Source of the DNA: Frigidibacter sp. ROC022
Lineage (GTDB): Bacteria; Pseudomonadota; Alphaproteobacteria; Rhodobacterales; Rhodobacteraceae
NCBI RefSeq assembly: GCF_024723735.1
Contig: NZ_JANQDU010000006.1
Coordinates: forward strand, 1 to 64,000
Direction of reading: 5' to 3'
Length of the DNA: 64,000 nucleotides
The notes beneath the pieces are model-generated. The model did no database searches. It had not been told where the DNA came from and saw nothing but the letters and a program-made list of their open reading frames with translations. Each line of letters opens with the position of its first letter. Within the stretch, counting starts at the first letter, position 1. Of the stretch, positions 18,831-28,246 are shown piece after piece. Position numbers and translations under genes: made by a program.

Positions 18831-19109
18831 ATGGACGGCGAAGTAATCCGCAAGTTGAAGATCGTGAATGCCAAGGGCCTGCACGCGCGGGCTTCGGCAA
18901 AGTTCGTCGAAGTGGTCGAGGCGCATGACGCCCGTGCCTATGTGTCCAAGGACGGGCAGGAAACCGGCGGAGATTCGATCATGGGGCTTTTGATGTTGGC
19001 AGCGGCGAAGGGAAGTTCTATTGACGTCCGGACCACTGGTGCTCAGGCTGAAGAATTGGCAGATGCGCTGGAGGCACTGGTCGCGGACCGGTTCGGTGAA
19101 GACTTCTGA
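18831..19109 (+). CDS. ptsH: Phosphocarrier protein HPr
   Basis: A 92-residue HPr. The catalytic histidine is H18 in KGLHARASAK and the HprK-target serine is S49 in GGDSIMGLL. Phosphate arrives from Enzyme I (EI-Ntr type in this group; not encoded here) and passes to EIIA. With HprK two genes upstream, serine phosphorylation can throttle this flow, so the cluster is a self-contained regulatory phosphorelay rather than a sugar uptake system. Confidence 0.95.
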   Translation: MDGEVIRKLKIVNAKGLHARASAKFVEVVEAHDARAYVSKDGQETGGDSIMGLLMLAAAKGSSIDVRTTGAQAEELADALEALVADRFGEDF

Positions 19110-19144
19110 GGCCGTCTAGCGGGTCGGTGGGGACGGAACGAAAC

Positions 19145-20032
19145 GTGACGCAAGCGCCAGACGACAGCAGGCCGATGCGGACGGGCGACCCGGCCTATGT
19201 CCCATACGACAAGCGCAAGCTGAGCTATGCGCAGACCTTTCAGGAGCCGTGGCGCATCCGGACCATCCGGGCTGTCGAATGGGCCACCGGCAAGCTGACC
19301 CTGCTGCGCAAGATCCGCCAGTTCGAACGCGAAGGCGTGGTATCGGGCAACGCGTTCTGGGACCGGGCCCTGGAGGTCATGGGCATCGAGCTGAAAACCC
19401 CGCCCGAACAGATCGCCCGTTTCCCCAAGACCGGGCCGGTGGTCGTGGTCTCGAATCACCCGCACGGGCTGGTCGACGGGATGATCTTTGCCGCCACCAT
19501 CGGCAAGGTGCGGACCGACTACAAGATCCTGTCGCGCTCGTTGCTGGCCGGGGTCAAGGAAGTCAGCGAATTCCTGATCGCGGTGCCCTTCCCGCACGAG
19601 GAAGACAGTTTCAAGAACTCGATCGCGATGCGAAACGAGACCATGGAGCATCTGAAGAAGGGGGGCGTGATCGCACTGTTCCCTTCCGGTCAGGTCGCTT
19701 CGGCCAAGACCTGGTTCGGTCCGGCCGTGGAGGCCCCCTGGAACCCGTTCACCGCCAAGCTGGTGCGCCGCTCGGGCGCCACCGTCGTGCCGATGTTCTT
19801 TCCCGGGCAGAACTCGCGCTGGTATCAGATCGCGGCGCAGACCTCGGCGACGCTGCGGCAGGGGTTGTTGCTGCACGAGGTCGTCCATGCGCTGAACAAG
19901 CCGCAGGCCCCGGTGATCGGCGAGCCGATCACGCCCGAGGAGATGGAACCCTGGAAGGACCGCCCCGGCGAGTTCATCGAATGGCTTCGGGCGCGGACCC
20001 TGGCGCTGAAGGATCAGGTGCCCAAGGACTGA
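19145..20032 (+). CDS. Lysophospholipid acyltransferase (PlsC-like) family protein
   Basis: A 295-residue acyltransferase with the motif NHPHGLVDG, the NHPxGxxDG variant of the HX4D active site, and FPSG where FPEG is usual. It likely transfers an acyl chain to a glycerol- or ornithine-based lipid at the membrane. The start is uncertain: GTG at 19145 has GGGGACGG 8 nt upstream; another GTG at 19127 would add six residues. Downstream of HPr in the same direction after 35 nt, it may share the operon. Substrate unknown. Confidence 0.75.
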   Translation: MTQAPDDSRPMRTGDPAYVPYDKRKLSYAQTFQEPWRIRTIRAVEWATGKLTLLRKIRQFEREGVVSGNAFWDRALEVMGIELKTPPEQIARFPKTGPVVVVSNHPHGLVDGMIFAATIGKVRTDYKILSRSLLAGVKEVSEFLIAVPFPHEEDSFKNSIAMRNETMEHLKKGGVIALFPSGQVASAKTWFGPAVEAPWNPFTAKLVRRSGATVVPMFFPGQNSRWYQIAAQTSATLRQGLLLHEVVHALNKPQAPVIGEPITPEEMEPWKDRPGEFIEWLRARTLALKDQVPKD

Positions 20033-20049
20033 ACCTCGCCCGGCCGGAC

Positions 20050-21192
20050 CTATCTGCAGATCCGTTGCATCGCCTGCCATTCGGCCTCGGTCAGGATCGG
20101 CACGGGCGGTTCGGCCAGCCGCTCGGCTGCCAGCCGCGCCGCCTCGATCCGGTCGCCCAGCTTGGGATGCGCGGCGAAATGGGCGGTGATCCCTTCGTTG
20201 TCGCCATATTTCTTCTTCAGCCGCTGAAGCATCGACGCCAGGGCATCGGGGCGGACCCGTTTCCGGATCAGCAGTTCATGCGCAAAGGCGTCGGCCCCGG
20301 CCTCGGCCGCCTGCGAATAGCTGGCGTCGATCAGCCGTTCGGTCAGGAACAGCACCACGGTTCCGCCGGCGAAATCGCCCAGCAGCAACCCGATCACCCC
20401 GATCGAGCCGGCCGAGCGCAGCGCCGAGCGGGTCGGATCGCGGTTGATCACATGGCCGAGTTCATGTGCATAGACCGCCGCCACCTCCTCGGGCTGCTCG
20501 GCGGCGTCGATCAGCCCGCGAAACAGCACCACATGGCCGCCGGGCAGGGCGAAGGCGTTGATGATGTCGCTGTCGAGCACATGCAGGTTGATCGGATAGG
20601 GCAGTTCCAGGTCGCCGGCCAGCCGGGTCGTCATCTTGTCCAGCGCCGCCAGCCCGTCGCGGGTCTCGCAAAGCGCCATCGGCGCGAACTCGTTTTCCGA
20701 CAGGGCCGAGCGGATCTGTTTCAGCGTCGCGTCGCCCAGGGCCTTTTCGCCTTCGGGCGGCAGGTATTCGGCCAACTGGTCGGCCATCACCGGCACCAGC
20801 ACGAAGACGATCAGCGCCACCGAGGCGACCGCCGCGCAGGCCCAGGCCAGCAGCCGCCCCTTGCCCTTGACCGGCGGGCGGCGGCGCAGGAAGGGGGCAC
20901 GGGCGCGCAGGATGAGGATCAGTACCTTGTCATCGACCATCAGCCGCGCAGCCGGATCACCGGTCCGGGCCAGGATCAGCCCGGTGCGGTCGGCCTGGTC
21001 GGGCGGCGAGCGCAGGGCTTCCAGCGGCCAGCGCAGGGTGCCGCCGTCGGGCAGGGCCAGCAGCAGCACGCCGCCCGTCGGGGTCTCGTCGATCGTCACG
21101 CCGACCCGTTGCGCCCGCGCCGACCGACCGTCGAAGAGATCGGCGAAGGCCTGCAGGGGTTCATGGCTGGCGCCGACGACGATCGTGGTCAT
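20050..21192 (-). CDS. Membrane-anchored M48-family metalloprotease
   Basis: A 380-residue protein: an N-terminal beta-rich domain of ~95 residues, one membrane segment (~114-136), then an M48 zinc peptidase domain. Zinc ligands are HELGH (243-247) and E297 in EAGADAF. Relatives include the envelope quality-control proteases LoiP/BepA and mitochondrial Oma1, so it probably degrades misfolded envelope proteins. Its ATG overlaps the DUF898 stop by 4 nt. The partner gene encodes a polytopic membrane protein, suggesting they act together. Confidence 0.88.
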   Translation of the reverse strand: MTTIVVGASHEPLQAFADLFDGRSARAQRVGVTIDETPTGGVLLLALPDGGTLRWPLEALRSPPDQADRTGLILARTGDPAARLMVDDKVLILILRARAPFLRRRPPVKGKGRLLAWACAAVASVALIVFVLVPVMADQLAEYLPPEGEKALGDATLKQIRSALSENEFAPMALCETRDGLAALDKMTTRLAGDLELPYPINLHVLDSDIINAFALPGGHVVLFRGLIDAAEQPEEVAAVYAHELGHVINRDPTRSALRSAGSIGVIGLLLGDFAGGTVVLFLTERLIDASYSQAAEAGADAFAHELLIRKRVRPDALASMLQRLKKKYGDNEGITAHFAAHPKLGDRIEAARLAAERLAEPPVPILTEAEWQAMQRICR

Positions 21193-22439
21193 ATCGCGGC
21201 CCCCAGGTCGAGCGCGTCGGCAAATCCCTCGGCCTCGGCAAATTCGTCGCGGGCGCGTTGCGTGACGGCGTTCAGGGCCAGGGGCTGTTGCAGCACCAGG
21301 GTCTCGGCGTAGTGGCGCATGTTCGGCAGGCCGACAAAGACCTGTCGGAACACGCCCCAGAAGATGAACACGAGGAAATAGGCCAGCACCCCCGCCGCGC
21401 CCAGCAGCCAGCCCCGGAGCTTGGCTGCCTCGGCGCCCGGCAGCGGGTCGAACAGGTTGGTCGGGTCGGTATTGGTGGCGATCAGCGCCGCGATGAAGGG
21501 CATCGCCAGCACGCAGACGGCCAGCAGGGTCAGGCCGTAGCCCAGGACATAGTGCCGCAGGATACGCCAGGGCCGGGGCCGGGCGGTCAGCCGAAGCCCG
21601 CCCAGGCTCTTGGTCGAGGTCAGGCGGCGAAAGCTGTCGACCTGCCAGTAGGCCAGGCCAAAGAGCGTCCAGCCGATGCCCAGCACCGCCAGCAGCCCGA
21701 AGCCGAGTGCGCTGGCCGGGTCGGTCATCCCGTAGGCGCCCGCGGTGCCGATCGCGGTCAGCAGGATGCCGATCCAGAAATGCTTGCAGGCATTCATCAG
21801 CATCCAGGGATGGCCGCCCTGATGCAGCCGGACCGAGCCGAACCAGGTCCGGTCGGTGCGGTATTTCTCCAGCGCGAAGGTCTTGCGCGGCCAGAGGATG
21901 CCCAGGCTGATGATGGTCAGGAACCACCACCAGAGCGCCCGCACCGCATAACCCCAGGCGGCATTGTCGACGCCGAAGCGGATGCCGCGCCAACGGGTCC
22001 GGGCCAGCACATAGCGCCGGGCGCGATACTGCGCGAAGAACAGGATCGGGATCACGCCGATGAAGGAGATCACATAGGCATAGGTATTGCCGTGGAACAG
22101 CGCGAAGCTGGCGAACATCAGGACCAGGTTCACGATGCCGATGTAGAAGGACATCAGCACCACCGCGATCAGGAAGCCCAGAAGCTTCTCAAGCGGCTCG
22201 CCGACATATTCCAGCGGCACCCCTCCGGGCCGGATCGACGACCAGTAGTAGCGCCGCATCCGGGTCTTCATCCAGAACCGGTAGAGCCCCAGGGTCAGCA
22301 CCGTCAGGATCGAGGTGCGCAGCGCCAGCCAGAACAGGCGCCCGCGCTGCCCGGCGAATTCGGTGGTCAGATCGGCATCGGGCAGGGGCGACGACGGCAT
22401 TGGCGGCAGGGCACCCCGGGGGATGTCGCCCGCGCGCAT
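21189..22439 (-). CDS. DUF898 (YjgN-family) membrane protein
   Basis: A 416-residue polytopic inner-membrane protein with roughly eight to ten hydrophobic segments. The repeated elements LYRFWMKTRMRRYYW and ILWPRKTFALEKYRTDRTWFG are hallmarks of DUF898. Function is unknown for the family. The chosen ATG overlaps the parC stop as TGATG, implying translational coupling; a second in-frame ATG at 22400 is possible. Its stop overlaps the start of the M48 protease gene. Confidence 0.85.
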   Translation of the reverse strand: MRAGDIPRGALPPMPSSPLPDADLTTEFAGQRGRLFWLALRTSILTVLTLGLYRFWMKTRMRRYYWSSIRPGGVPLEYVGEPLEKLLGFLIAVVLMSFYIGIVNLVLMFASFALFHGNTYAYVISFIGVIPILFFAQYRARRYVLARTRWRGIRFGVDNAAWGYAVRALWWWFLTIISLGILWPRKTFALEKYRTDRTWFGSVRLHQGGHPWMLMNACKHFWIGILLTAIGTAGAYGMTDPASALGFGLLAVLGIGWTLFGLAYWQVDSFRRLTSTKSLGGLRLTARPRPWRILRHYVLGYGLTLLAVCVLAMPFIAALIATNTDPTNLFDPLPGAEAAKLRGWLLGAAGVLAYFLVFIFWGVFRQVFVGLPNMRHYAETLVLQQPLALNAVTQRARDEFAEAEGFADALDLGAAI

Positions 22440-24751
22440 CAGTCGAACCGGTTGTCCCGCGGGAAGCCGCGCGGCGCCATGCGGCCGCTGCCCGCGCGTT
22501 TGCCCAGCCACTCGTCCAGCACGGTCTCGGTCCGGGTCCGGCCCGCAGGGTCCTTCCAGGACAGGCCGTCCGCCAGGGTGAAGGTCGTGGCATCGACCAG
22601 GCCGCCGTCCTTGTATTTCTGCAGCCGGACACCCTTGCCGCGGGTCATTTCGGGCAGTTCGGTCAGCGGGAAGACCAGCACCTTGCGGTTCTCGCCGACG
22701 GCGGCGACATGGTCGCCCTCGACGGGCCGGCAGACCTGGGCCCGGGCATTGCCCGAAAGGTTCAGCACCTGCCGGCCGGCGCGGGTCTGGGCCAGGACCT
22801 CGTCCTCGGACACGACGAAACCGTCGCCGGCGGAGGAGGCGACCAGCAGTTTGCGCCCTGCGCGATGCGGGGTCAGCGTGACGATCTCGGCCTCGTTCGG
22901 CAGATCGACCATCAGCCGGACCGGCTCTCCCATGCCGCGGCCGCCGGGCAGCGTATTGGCCGACAGCGTGTAGAACCGCCCGTTCGAACCGAACAGCACC
23001 AGTTTGTCGGTGGTTTCGGCGTGAAAGAAGAACCGGCCCTCGTCACCGTCCTTGAACTTCAATTCGGTCTCGGGCGGCTGGTGGCCCTTCATCGCCCGGA
23101 TCCAGCCCATTTTCGAGCAGATCACCGTGATCGGTTCACGCTCGATCATTGCTTCGTAGGGGACCTCGGCGACCTCGACGGCTTCGGAGAAGGTGGTGCG
23201 GCGGGCGCCGCCGGGGCTGTTGGCGCCAAAGGTCTTGCGCACCTCGCGCAGCTGTTCGGCGATCCGGGACCATTGCAGGCTTTCCGAGTCCAGCAGGTCC
23301 TCCAGCTCGGCCCGCTCCTTCATCAGCGCGTCCTGCTCGGCAAGCAGCTCCATCTCTTCCAGCCGCCGCAGGCTGCGCAGCCGCATGTTGAGGATCGCCT
23401 CGGTCTGCACTTCCGACAGCCCTTCGGCGGCGGCGGGCAGGGTCAGCGGCGAGACATAGTCCTTTTCGCTGGTCGCCCGGCCCCGCTTGACGCCCCAGTC
23501 CTCGGCCATCAACGCCGCTTTCGGGTCGTCGTCATAGCGGATGATGTCGATCACCCGGTCGAGATTGAGGAAGGCGGTGATGAAGCCTTCCAGCACTTCC
23601 AACCGATGGTCGATCTTTTCCATCCGGTGGGTCGAGCGGCGGATCAGCACGTCGCGGCGGTGGTCGAGGAAGGCGCGCAGCACCTCTTTCAGCGAACAGA
23701 CCTTGGGAATCCGCCCGTCGATCAGCACGTTCATGTTCAGCGAGAACCGGACCTCGAGATCCGAGTTGCGGAACAGCGCCTGCATCAGCACGTCGGGATC
23801 GACGGTGCGGGACTTGGGCTCGATCACGATGCGGATGTCGTCGGCGCTTTCGTCGCGGACATCGGCGAGGATCGGCACCTTCTTCAACTGGATCAGTTCG
23901 GCCAGCCGCTCGATCAGCTTGGACTTCTGGACCTGATAGGGGATTTCCGTGACCACGATCTGCCACATGCCGCGGTCCAGCGGTTCCTTTTCCCAGCGGG
24001 CCCGCAGGCGGAAGGCGCCGCGTCCGGTCCGGTAGGTCTCGATGATCGTCTCGCGCGGTTCGACGATCACCCCGCCGGTCGGGAAATCGGGGCCGGGGAT
24101 GTAGTTGACCAGGGTTTCGTCGCGGGCGTCCGGCGTCTTGATCAGATGCAGGCAGGCGGCGACGAGTTCGTCGATGTTGTGCGGCGGAATATTCGTGGCC
24201 ATGCCGACGGCGATTCCGCTCGACCCGTTGGCCAGAAGGTTCGGAAAGGCGGCGGGCAACACGACCGGCTCGGTCAGGGTGCCGTCGTAGTTGGCGCGGA
24301 AATCGACCGCGTTTTCGTTCAGCCCCTCCATCAGGGCCTCGGCGGCCGCGGTCAGCCGGGCCTCGGTGTAACGGCTGGCGGCGGGGTTGTCGCCGTCGAT
24401 GTTGCCGAAGTTCCCCTGACCGTCCACCAGCGGGTAGCGGATGTTGAAATCCTGCGCCAGCCGGGCCATCGCGTCATAGATCGCCTGGTCGCCGTGCGGG
24501 TGATAGTTGCCCATCACGTCGCCCGAGATCTTCGCCGATTTGCGGAATCCCCCGGTCGGGGACAGGCGCAGTTCGCGCATCGCATAGAGAATCCGGCGGT
24601 GAACCGGTTTCATTCCGTCGCGGGCGTCGGGCAGGGCCCGGTTGGTGATCGTCGAAAGCGCGTAGGTCAGATAGCGCTCGCCAATCGCCCGGCTCAGCGG
24701 CTCCGAGCCTTCCGAAGGGTCGATCTTGGGGGTTTCGGTCTCATCCGTCAT
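22439..24751 (-). CDS. parC: DNA topoisomerase IV subunit A
   Basis: Type IIA topoisomerase subunit that with ParE decatenates daughter chromosomes. The 770-residue protein has the catalytic tyrosine Y128 in [11 protein letters not shown] and the winged-helix region with NYHPHGD. At the position of E. coli Ser80 in the quinolone-contact helix the residue is Gln (Q89), with Asp93 at the Glu84 position. The C-terminal beta-propeller contains the GRGMGEP and GKGVRLQKY repeats. parE is not in the window. It heads an overlapping operon with DUF898 and the M48 protease. Confidence 0.95.
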   Translation of the reverse strand: MTDETETPKIDPSEGSEPLSRAIGERYLTYALSTITNRALPDARDGMKPVHRRILYAMRELRLSPTGGFRKSAKISGDVMGNYHPHGDQAIYDAMARLAQDFNIRYPLVDGQGNFGNIDGDNPAASRYTEARLTAAAEALMEGLNENAVDFRANYDGTLTEPVVLPAAFPNLLANGSSGIAVGMATNIPPHNIDELVAACLHLIKTPDARDETLVNYIPGPDFPTGGVIVEPRETIIETYRTGRGAFRLRARWEKEPLDRGMWQIVVTEIPYQVQKSKLIERLAELIQLKKVPILADVRDESADDIRIVIEPKSRTVDPDVLMQALFRNSDLEVRFSLNMNVLIDGRIPKVCSLKEVLRAFLDHRRDVLIRRSTHRMEKIDHRLEVLEGFITAFLNLDRVIDIIRYDDDPKAALMAEDWGVKRGRATSEKDYVSPLTLPAAAEGLSEVQTEAILNMRLRSLRRLEEMELLAEQDALMKERAELEDLLDSESLQWSRIAEQLREVRKTFGANSPGGARRTTFSEAVEVAEVPYEAMIEREPITVICSKMGWIRAMKGHQPPETELKFKDGDEGRFFFHAETTDKLVLFGSNGRFYTLSANTLPGGRGMGEPVRLMVDLPNEAEIVTLTPHRAGRKLLVASSAGDGFVVSEDEVLAQTRAGRQVLNLSGNARAQVCRPVEGDHVAAVGENRKVLVFPLTELPEMTRGKGVRLQKYKDGGLVDATTFTLADGLSWKDPAGRTRTETVLDEWLGKRAGSGRMAPRGFPRDNRFD

Positions 24752-24996
24752 GGATGTTGTGTAAGCGTTGGGCCGGGACCGGTCCAGATCGAATCCGGCA
24801 ATTGCCGGCGGGTTGCTGCGGCACCCCTGCGGGTCGGTCGCCGGAAAGGGAGCGAATCGGGATTCTTCCGGAAGGAACGGAACGTTCCGCGGGTCAGGGC
24901 GTTGATAATTTTAGCGATTGTGGTAGGCGCTGCACGGACCTGACGCATGGGTTGCGGCGTGGTATGATGAACTGGAGCCAGGGAAACGGACGGACG

Positions 24997-25590
24997 ATGA
25001 TCAGGCTGACGTTACTGTTGATAGTGGGTATTGGTATTGCTCTGATGGTCGGGGGCCGGGACCTTTCGCCCGAGGAGATGGCCGAACTGGGGATTGCAGC
25101 ACCCGAGCCGGCGCCGGCCGAGGCGGCCGACCCGCAGGAGGCGCCGGACGTCGATGTGGCCCAGGGCGGGACGGCCCCGGTGACGCCCGAACCGGCCCAG
25201 GCCGCCGAACCTGTGGTGCCCGAACCGGCCGCGGTTGTCGCGGCGGTCGAGCCGGAGGTATCCGAACCCCCGGCGGTCGAGGCGCCGGACCCTGTCGTGG
25301 CAGAGCTGCCGGTGGAGTCCTCGGACCCGCCTGTCGATCTGCCTTCCGTGGCCGATGAAATCCAGGCGGCGCTGGCCGAGAGCCAGGTGTGGTATGTCAC
25401 CGGCAATGTGGTGAATGTCCGCTCGGGTCCTTCGACCAGCTACGAGGTGGTCGGCAAGGTGACCTATGGCGAGGCGACCGAAATCCTGTCGGACCCGAGC
25501 GACGACTGGGTGAAGATCCGCATCCAGGGCGATGGCGTGGAAGGCTACATGGCGCGCCGCTTCCTTCAGGACAGCGAGCCGAACGGCTAG
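24997..25590 (+). CDS. SH3-domain protein with N-terminal membrane anchor
   Basis: A 197-residue protein with one N-terminal hydrophobic segment (3-19), a low-complexity Pro/Ala/Glu/Val linker (~35-125) and a bacterial SH3 domain (131-191) containing NVVNVRSGPSTSYEVVGKV. Such domains bind peptidoglycan or cell-wall peptides, and the linker suits spanning the periplasm. I chose the ATG giving MIRLTLLL; ATGs at 24964 and 24967 are in frame. The 245 nt to divergent parC contain an AT-rich spot (24900-24930) likely to hold promoters. Confidence 0.78.
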   Translation: MIRLTLLLIVGIGIALMVGGRDLSPEEMAELGIAAPEPAPAEAADPQEAPDVDVAQGGTAPVTPEPAQAAEPVVPEPAAVVAAVEPEVSEPPAVEAPDPVVAELPVESSDPPVDLPSVADEIQAALAESQVWYVTGNVVNVRSGPSTSYEVVGKVTYGEATEILSDPSDDWVKIRIQGDGVEGYMARRFLQDSEPNG

Positions 25591-25659
25591 GCTCCGCCGA
25601 CACGGCTGGACCTTGGCCCCTATTCGCCCTAGCTCTGGTCGGGGCAGCGATTGGGCAGC

Positions 25660-26478
25660 ATGAAATCCATTCTGATCACCGGATGCGCCTCGGGCATCGG
25701 CTATGACGCGGCGCATCATCTGGCGCGGCGCGGCTGGCGGGTCTTTGCGACATGCCGGACCGAGGATGACAGCGCCCGGCTGCGCGACGAGGGGCTGGAG
25801 AGTTTCCGGCTCGACCTCACCGATCCCGACTCGATCGTCACCGCCCTGGCCGAGGTGCTGGAGCGCACCGGCGGCACGCTGGACGCGCTTTACAACAACG
25901 CTGCCTATGCCTGCCCCGGCGCGGTCGAGGATCTGCCGGTCGAGGCGCTGCGGGCCCTGTTCGAGAACAACTTCTTCGGCCAGCACGCGCTGACCCGGCA
26001 CGTGATCCCGGTGATGCGGGCGCAGGGGCACGGGCGGATCGTCAACTGCTCGTCGGTTCTGGGTTTCGCGGCGTTGAAGTGGCGCGGCGCCTACGTGGCG
26101 ACCAAATTCGCGATCGAGGGGCTCAGCGACGTTCTGCGGCTGGAGATGAGGGGCACCGGCATCCATGTCGTGCTGCTGCAGCCCGGCCCGATCACCAGCC
26201 GGATCCGGGTCAACGCGATCCCGCAGTTCGAGCGCTGGATCGACTGGCGCGCCTCGGCCCGGGCAGAGGAATACCGGGGGCTGATGTCGCGGCTCTACGA
26301 AGGCGGCACCGACCGGTTCGAACTTCCCGCCTCGGCCGTGTCGAAGAAGCTGGTGCGTGCGCTCGAAAGCAAGCGCCCGCGGGCACGCTACATGGTGACC
26401 ACGCCGACTTATTTCGCGGCTGCGCTGAAACGCCTGCTGCCGACCCGACTTTCCGACCTTATACTGGATCGGGCCTGA
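25660..26478 (+). CDS. Short-chain dehydrogenase/reductase
   Basis: Classical SDR of 272 residues: NAD(P)-binding TGCASGIG (7-14), NNAA (79-82), catalytic S131/S132, Y145 and K149 in YVATK. Basic residues after the second strand (TCR) hint at NADPH. The C-terminal part (PGPITSRIR) resembles retinol/17-beta-HSD-like SDRs of bacteria; the substrate is unknown. An in-frame TTG at 25651 is a less likely start. The next gene begins 26 nt downstream. Confidence 0.87.
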   Translation: MKSILITGCASGIGYDAAHHLARRGWRVFATCRTEDDSARLRDEGLESFRLDLTDPDSIVTALAEVLERTGGTLDALYNNAAYACPGAVEDLPVEALRALFENNFFGQHALTRHVIPVMRAQGHGRIVNCSSVLGFAALKWRGAYVATKFAIEGLSDVLRLEMRGTGIHVVLLQPGPITSRIRVNAIPQFERWIDWRASARAEEYRGLMSRLYEGGTDRFELPASAVSKKLVRALESKRPRARYMVTTPTYFAAALKRLLPTRLSDLILDRA

Positions 26479-26504
26479 TACCCGGCGCCATAGGAGACCC
26501 CGCC

Positions 26505-26711
26505 ATGTTCAACGACCCGCTGCTGATCCTTGTCGCCGTCGCGGTGCTTGTGGTGCTGGTGATCCTGATGTTCGGTCTGGGAACCTTCGCCAAGGGCGGC
26601 GAGTTCAATCGCAAATACGCCAACAAGATCATGCGCTACCGTGTCGGTGCGCAGGCGGTGGCGATTCTGATCATCCTGATCGTGGTTGCGATTCGCAGCG
26701 CCCGCGGCTGA
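26505..26711 (+). CDS. Small twin-transmembrane protein, HIG1-like
   Basis: A 68-residue inner-membrane protein with two hydrophobic helices (~5-27 and ~49-64) joined by a basic loop (FNRKYANKIMRYRVGAQA). This pattern matches the HIG1 / 'twin transmembrane protein' family; in mitochondria and some alphaproteobacteria relatives bind cytochrome oxidase or the bc1-oxidase supercomplex. TAGGAGAC gives a good ribosome site. It precedes the cobalamin adenosyltransferase gene by 61 nt. Confidence 0.8.
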   Translation: MFNDPLLILVAVAVLVVLVILMFGLGTFAKGGEFNRKYANKIMRYRVGAQAVAILIILIVVAIRSARG

Positions 26712-26772
26712 AACCCGGGTCCGGGACGGCAAGGGGGCCGACCCCGGTCCGACAGTGCGAGAGGAGCACGCC

Positions 26773-27339
26773 ATGGTGGTCTTGAACCGCATCTACACCC
26801 GCACCGGCGACACGGGCGACACCGCCCTGGGCAACGGCACCAGGGTGCCCAAGGACGACCCGAGGGTCGAGACCTATGGAACGGTGGACGAAACCAATGC
26901 CTGCGTCGGATTGGCGCGGCTGCATGCGGCGGGCGAGATCGAGACCCGGCTGGCGGCGATCCAGAACGACCTGTTCGACCTCGGCGCCGATTTCTGCCGG
27001 CCCGAGATGGAGAAGGACGCCGAGGCCGAATACCCGCCGCTGCGGCTGGCCGATGCGCAGGTCGCAAGGCTCGAATCCGAGATCGACGCGATGAATGCCG
27101 ATCTGTCGCCGCTGCGCTCGTTCATCCTGCCGGGCGGCACGGCCCTGGCCGCGCATCTGCATCTGTGCCGCACGGTATGCCGCCGCGCCGAGCGTTTGGC
27201 GGTGGCCCTGGCCGCGCGCGAGTCGGTCAATCCGGCGGCGGTGCGCTATCTGAACCGGCTTTCGGACTGGTTCTTCGTCGCGTCGCGGGTGGCCAATCCC
27301 GGCGGCGACGTGCTCTGGGTGCCGGGGGCGAACCGCTAG
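26773..27339 (+). CDS. Cob(I)alamin adenosyltransferase, PduO type
   Basis: ATP:corrinoid adenosyltransferase that makes adenosylcobalamin. The 188-residue protein carries the nucleotide-binding N-terminus RIYTRTGDTGDTAL (6-19), the VDETNA segment (38-43) and, near the C-terminus, RLSDWFFVASR. These identify the PduO/MMAB family, not CobA/BtuR. Adenosylcobalamin serves enzymes such as methylmalonyl-CoA mutase, fitting the acyl-CoA and electron-transfer genes that follow. GAGGAG lies 6 nt before the ATG. Confidence 0.93.
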   Translation: MVVLNRIYTRTGDTGDTALGNGTRVPKDDPRVETYGTVDETNACVGLARLHAAGEIETRLAAIQNDLFDLGADFCRPEMEKDAEAEYPPLRLADAQVARLESEIDAMNADLSPLRSFILPGGTALAAHLHLCRTVCRRAERLAVALAARESVNPAAVRYLNRLSDWFFVASRVANPGGDVLWVPGANR

Positions 27340-27487
27340 GCCGGCGCGGCCCGGCGCCCGGATCGCCTGCGGCGCACCTCGCGCCGTCCGCGGACGCGGC
27401 GTAGGTTGGCGCTAACGGCTCATTTTGGTCTGTATCGTCGCGCGAGTTGCCGCTAGGAACCGCAGGGAACACTATGAGGAGACCGCG

Positions 27488-28246
27488 ATGAAGGTGCTTG
27501 TGCCGGTAAAGCGCGTGATCGACTACAACGTAAAGGTCCGGGTCAAGTCGGACGGCAGCGGAGTCGATCTCGCCAACGTCAAGATGTCGATGAACCCGTT
27601 CGACGAGATTGCAGTCGAAGAGGCGATCCGTCTGCGCGAGAAAGGCGTTGCGACCGAGGTCGTCGCGGTGTCGATCGGCGTCAAGCAGGCGCAGGAAACG
27701 CTGCGGACCGCTCTGGCGATGGGCGCCGACCGGGCGATCCTGATCGAGGCCACGGACGAGGTGACCACCGATATCGAGCCGCTGGCGGTGGCGAAGCTTC
27801 TGGCGGCGGTCGCCCGGGAAGAAGAGCCGGGCATGATCCTGACCGGCAAGCAGGCGATCGACAACGACATGAATGCCACCGGCCAGATGCTGGCGGCGCT
27901 GCTGGGCTGGGGCCAGGCGACATTCGCCAGCGCCATCGAGGTGGCGGACGGCTCGGCCAGCGTGACGCGCGAGGTCGATGGCGGGTTGCAGACGATCAAG
28001 GTGACGCTGCCGGCGGTGGTCTCGGTGGACCTGCGGCTGAACGAGCCGCGCTATGCCAGCCTGCCGAACATCATGAAGGCCAAGTCCAAGCCTCTGGCCA
28101 GCAAGACGCCGGCCGATTACGGCGTCGACATCACGCCGCGGCTGACCGTGGTGAAGACCTCGGAACCCGAGGGCCGCAAGGCCGGGGTCATGGTCGAGAC
28201 AGTGGACGAGCTGATGACGAAACTCAAAGATGCGGGGGTGATCTGA
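27488..28246 (+). CDS. etfB: Electron transfer flavoprotein subunit beta
   Basis: Small subunit of ETF, the soluble FAD/AMP protein that collects electrons from acyl-CoA and other dehydrogenases and passes them to ETF-ubiquinone oxidoreductase. The 252-residue protein begins [17 protein letters not shown] and contains the AMP-binding loop region [16 protein letters not shown] and the signature [27 protein letters not shown] precedes the ATG. Its stop overlaps the etfA start by 1 nt (TGATG). Confidence 0.97.
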   Translation: MKVLVPVKRVIDYNVKVRVKSDGSGVDLANVKMSMNPFDEIAVEEAIRLREKGVATEVVAVSIGVKQAQETLRTALAMGADRAILIEATDEVTTDIEPLAVAKLLAAVAREEEPGMILTGKQAIDNDMNATGQMLAALLGWGQATFASAIEVADGSASVTREVDGGLQTIKVTLPAVVSVDLRLNEPRYASLPNIMKAKSKPLASKTPADYGVDITPRLTVVKTSEPEGRKAGVMVETVDELMTKLKDAGVI

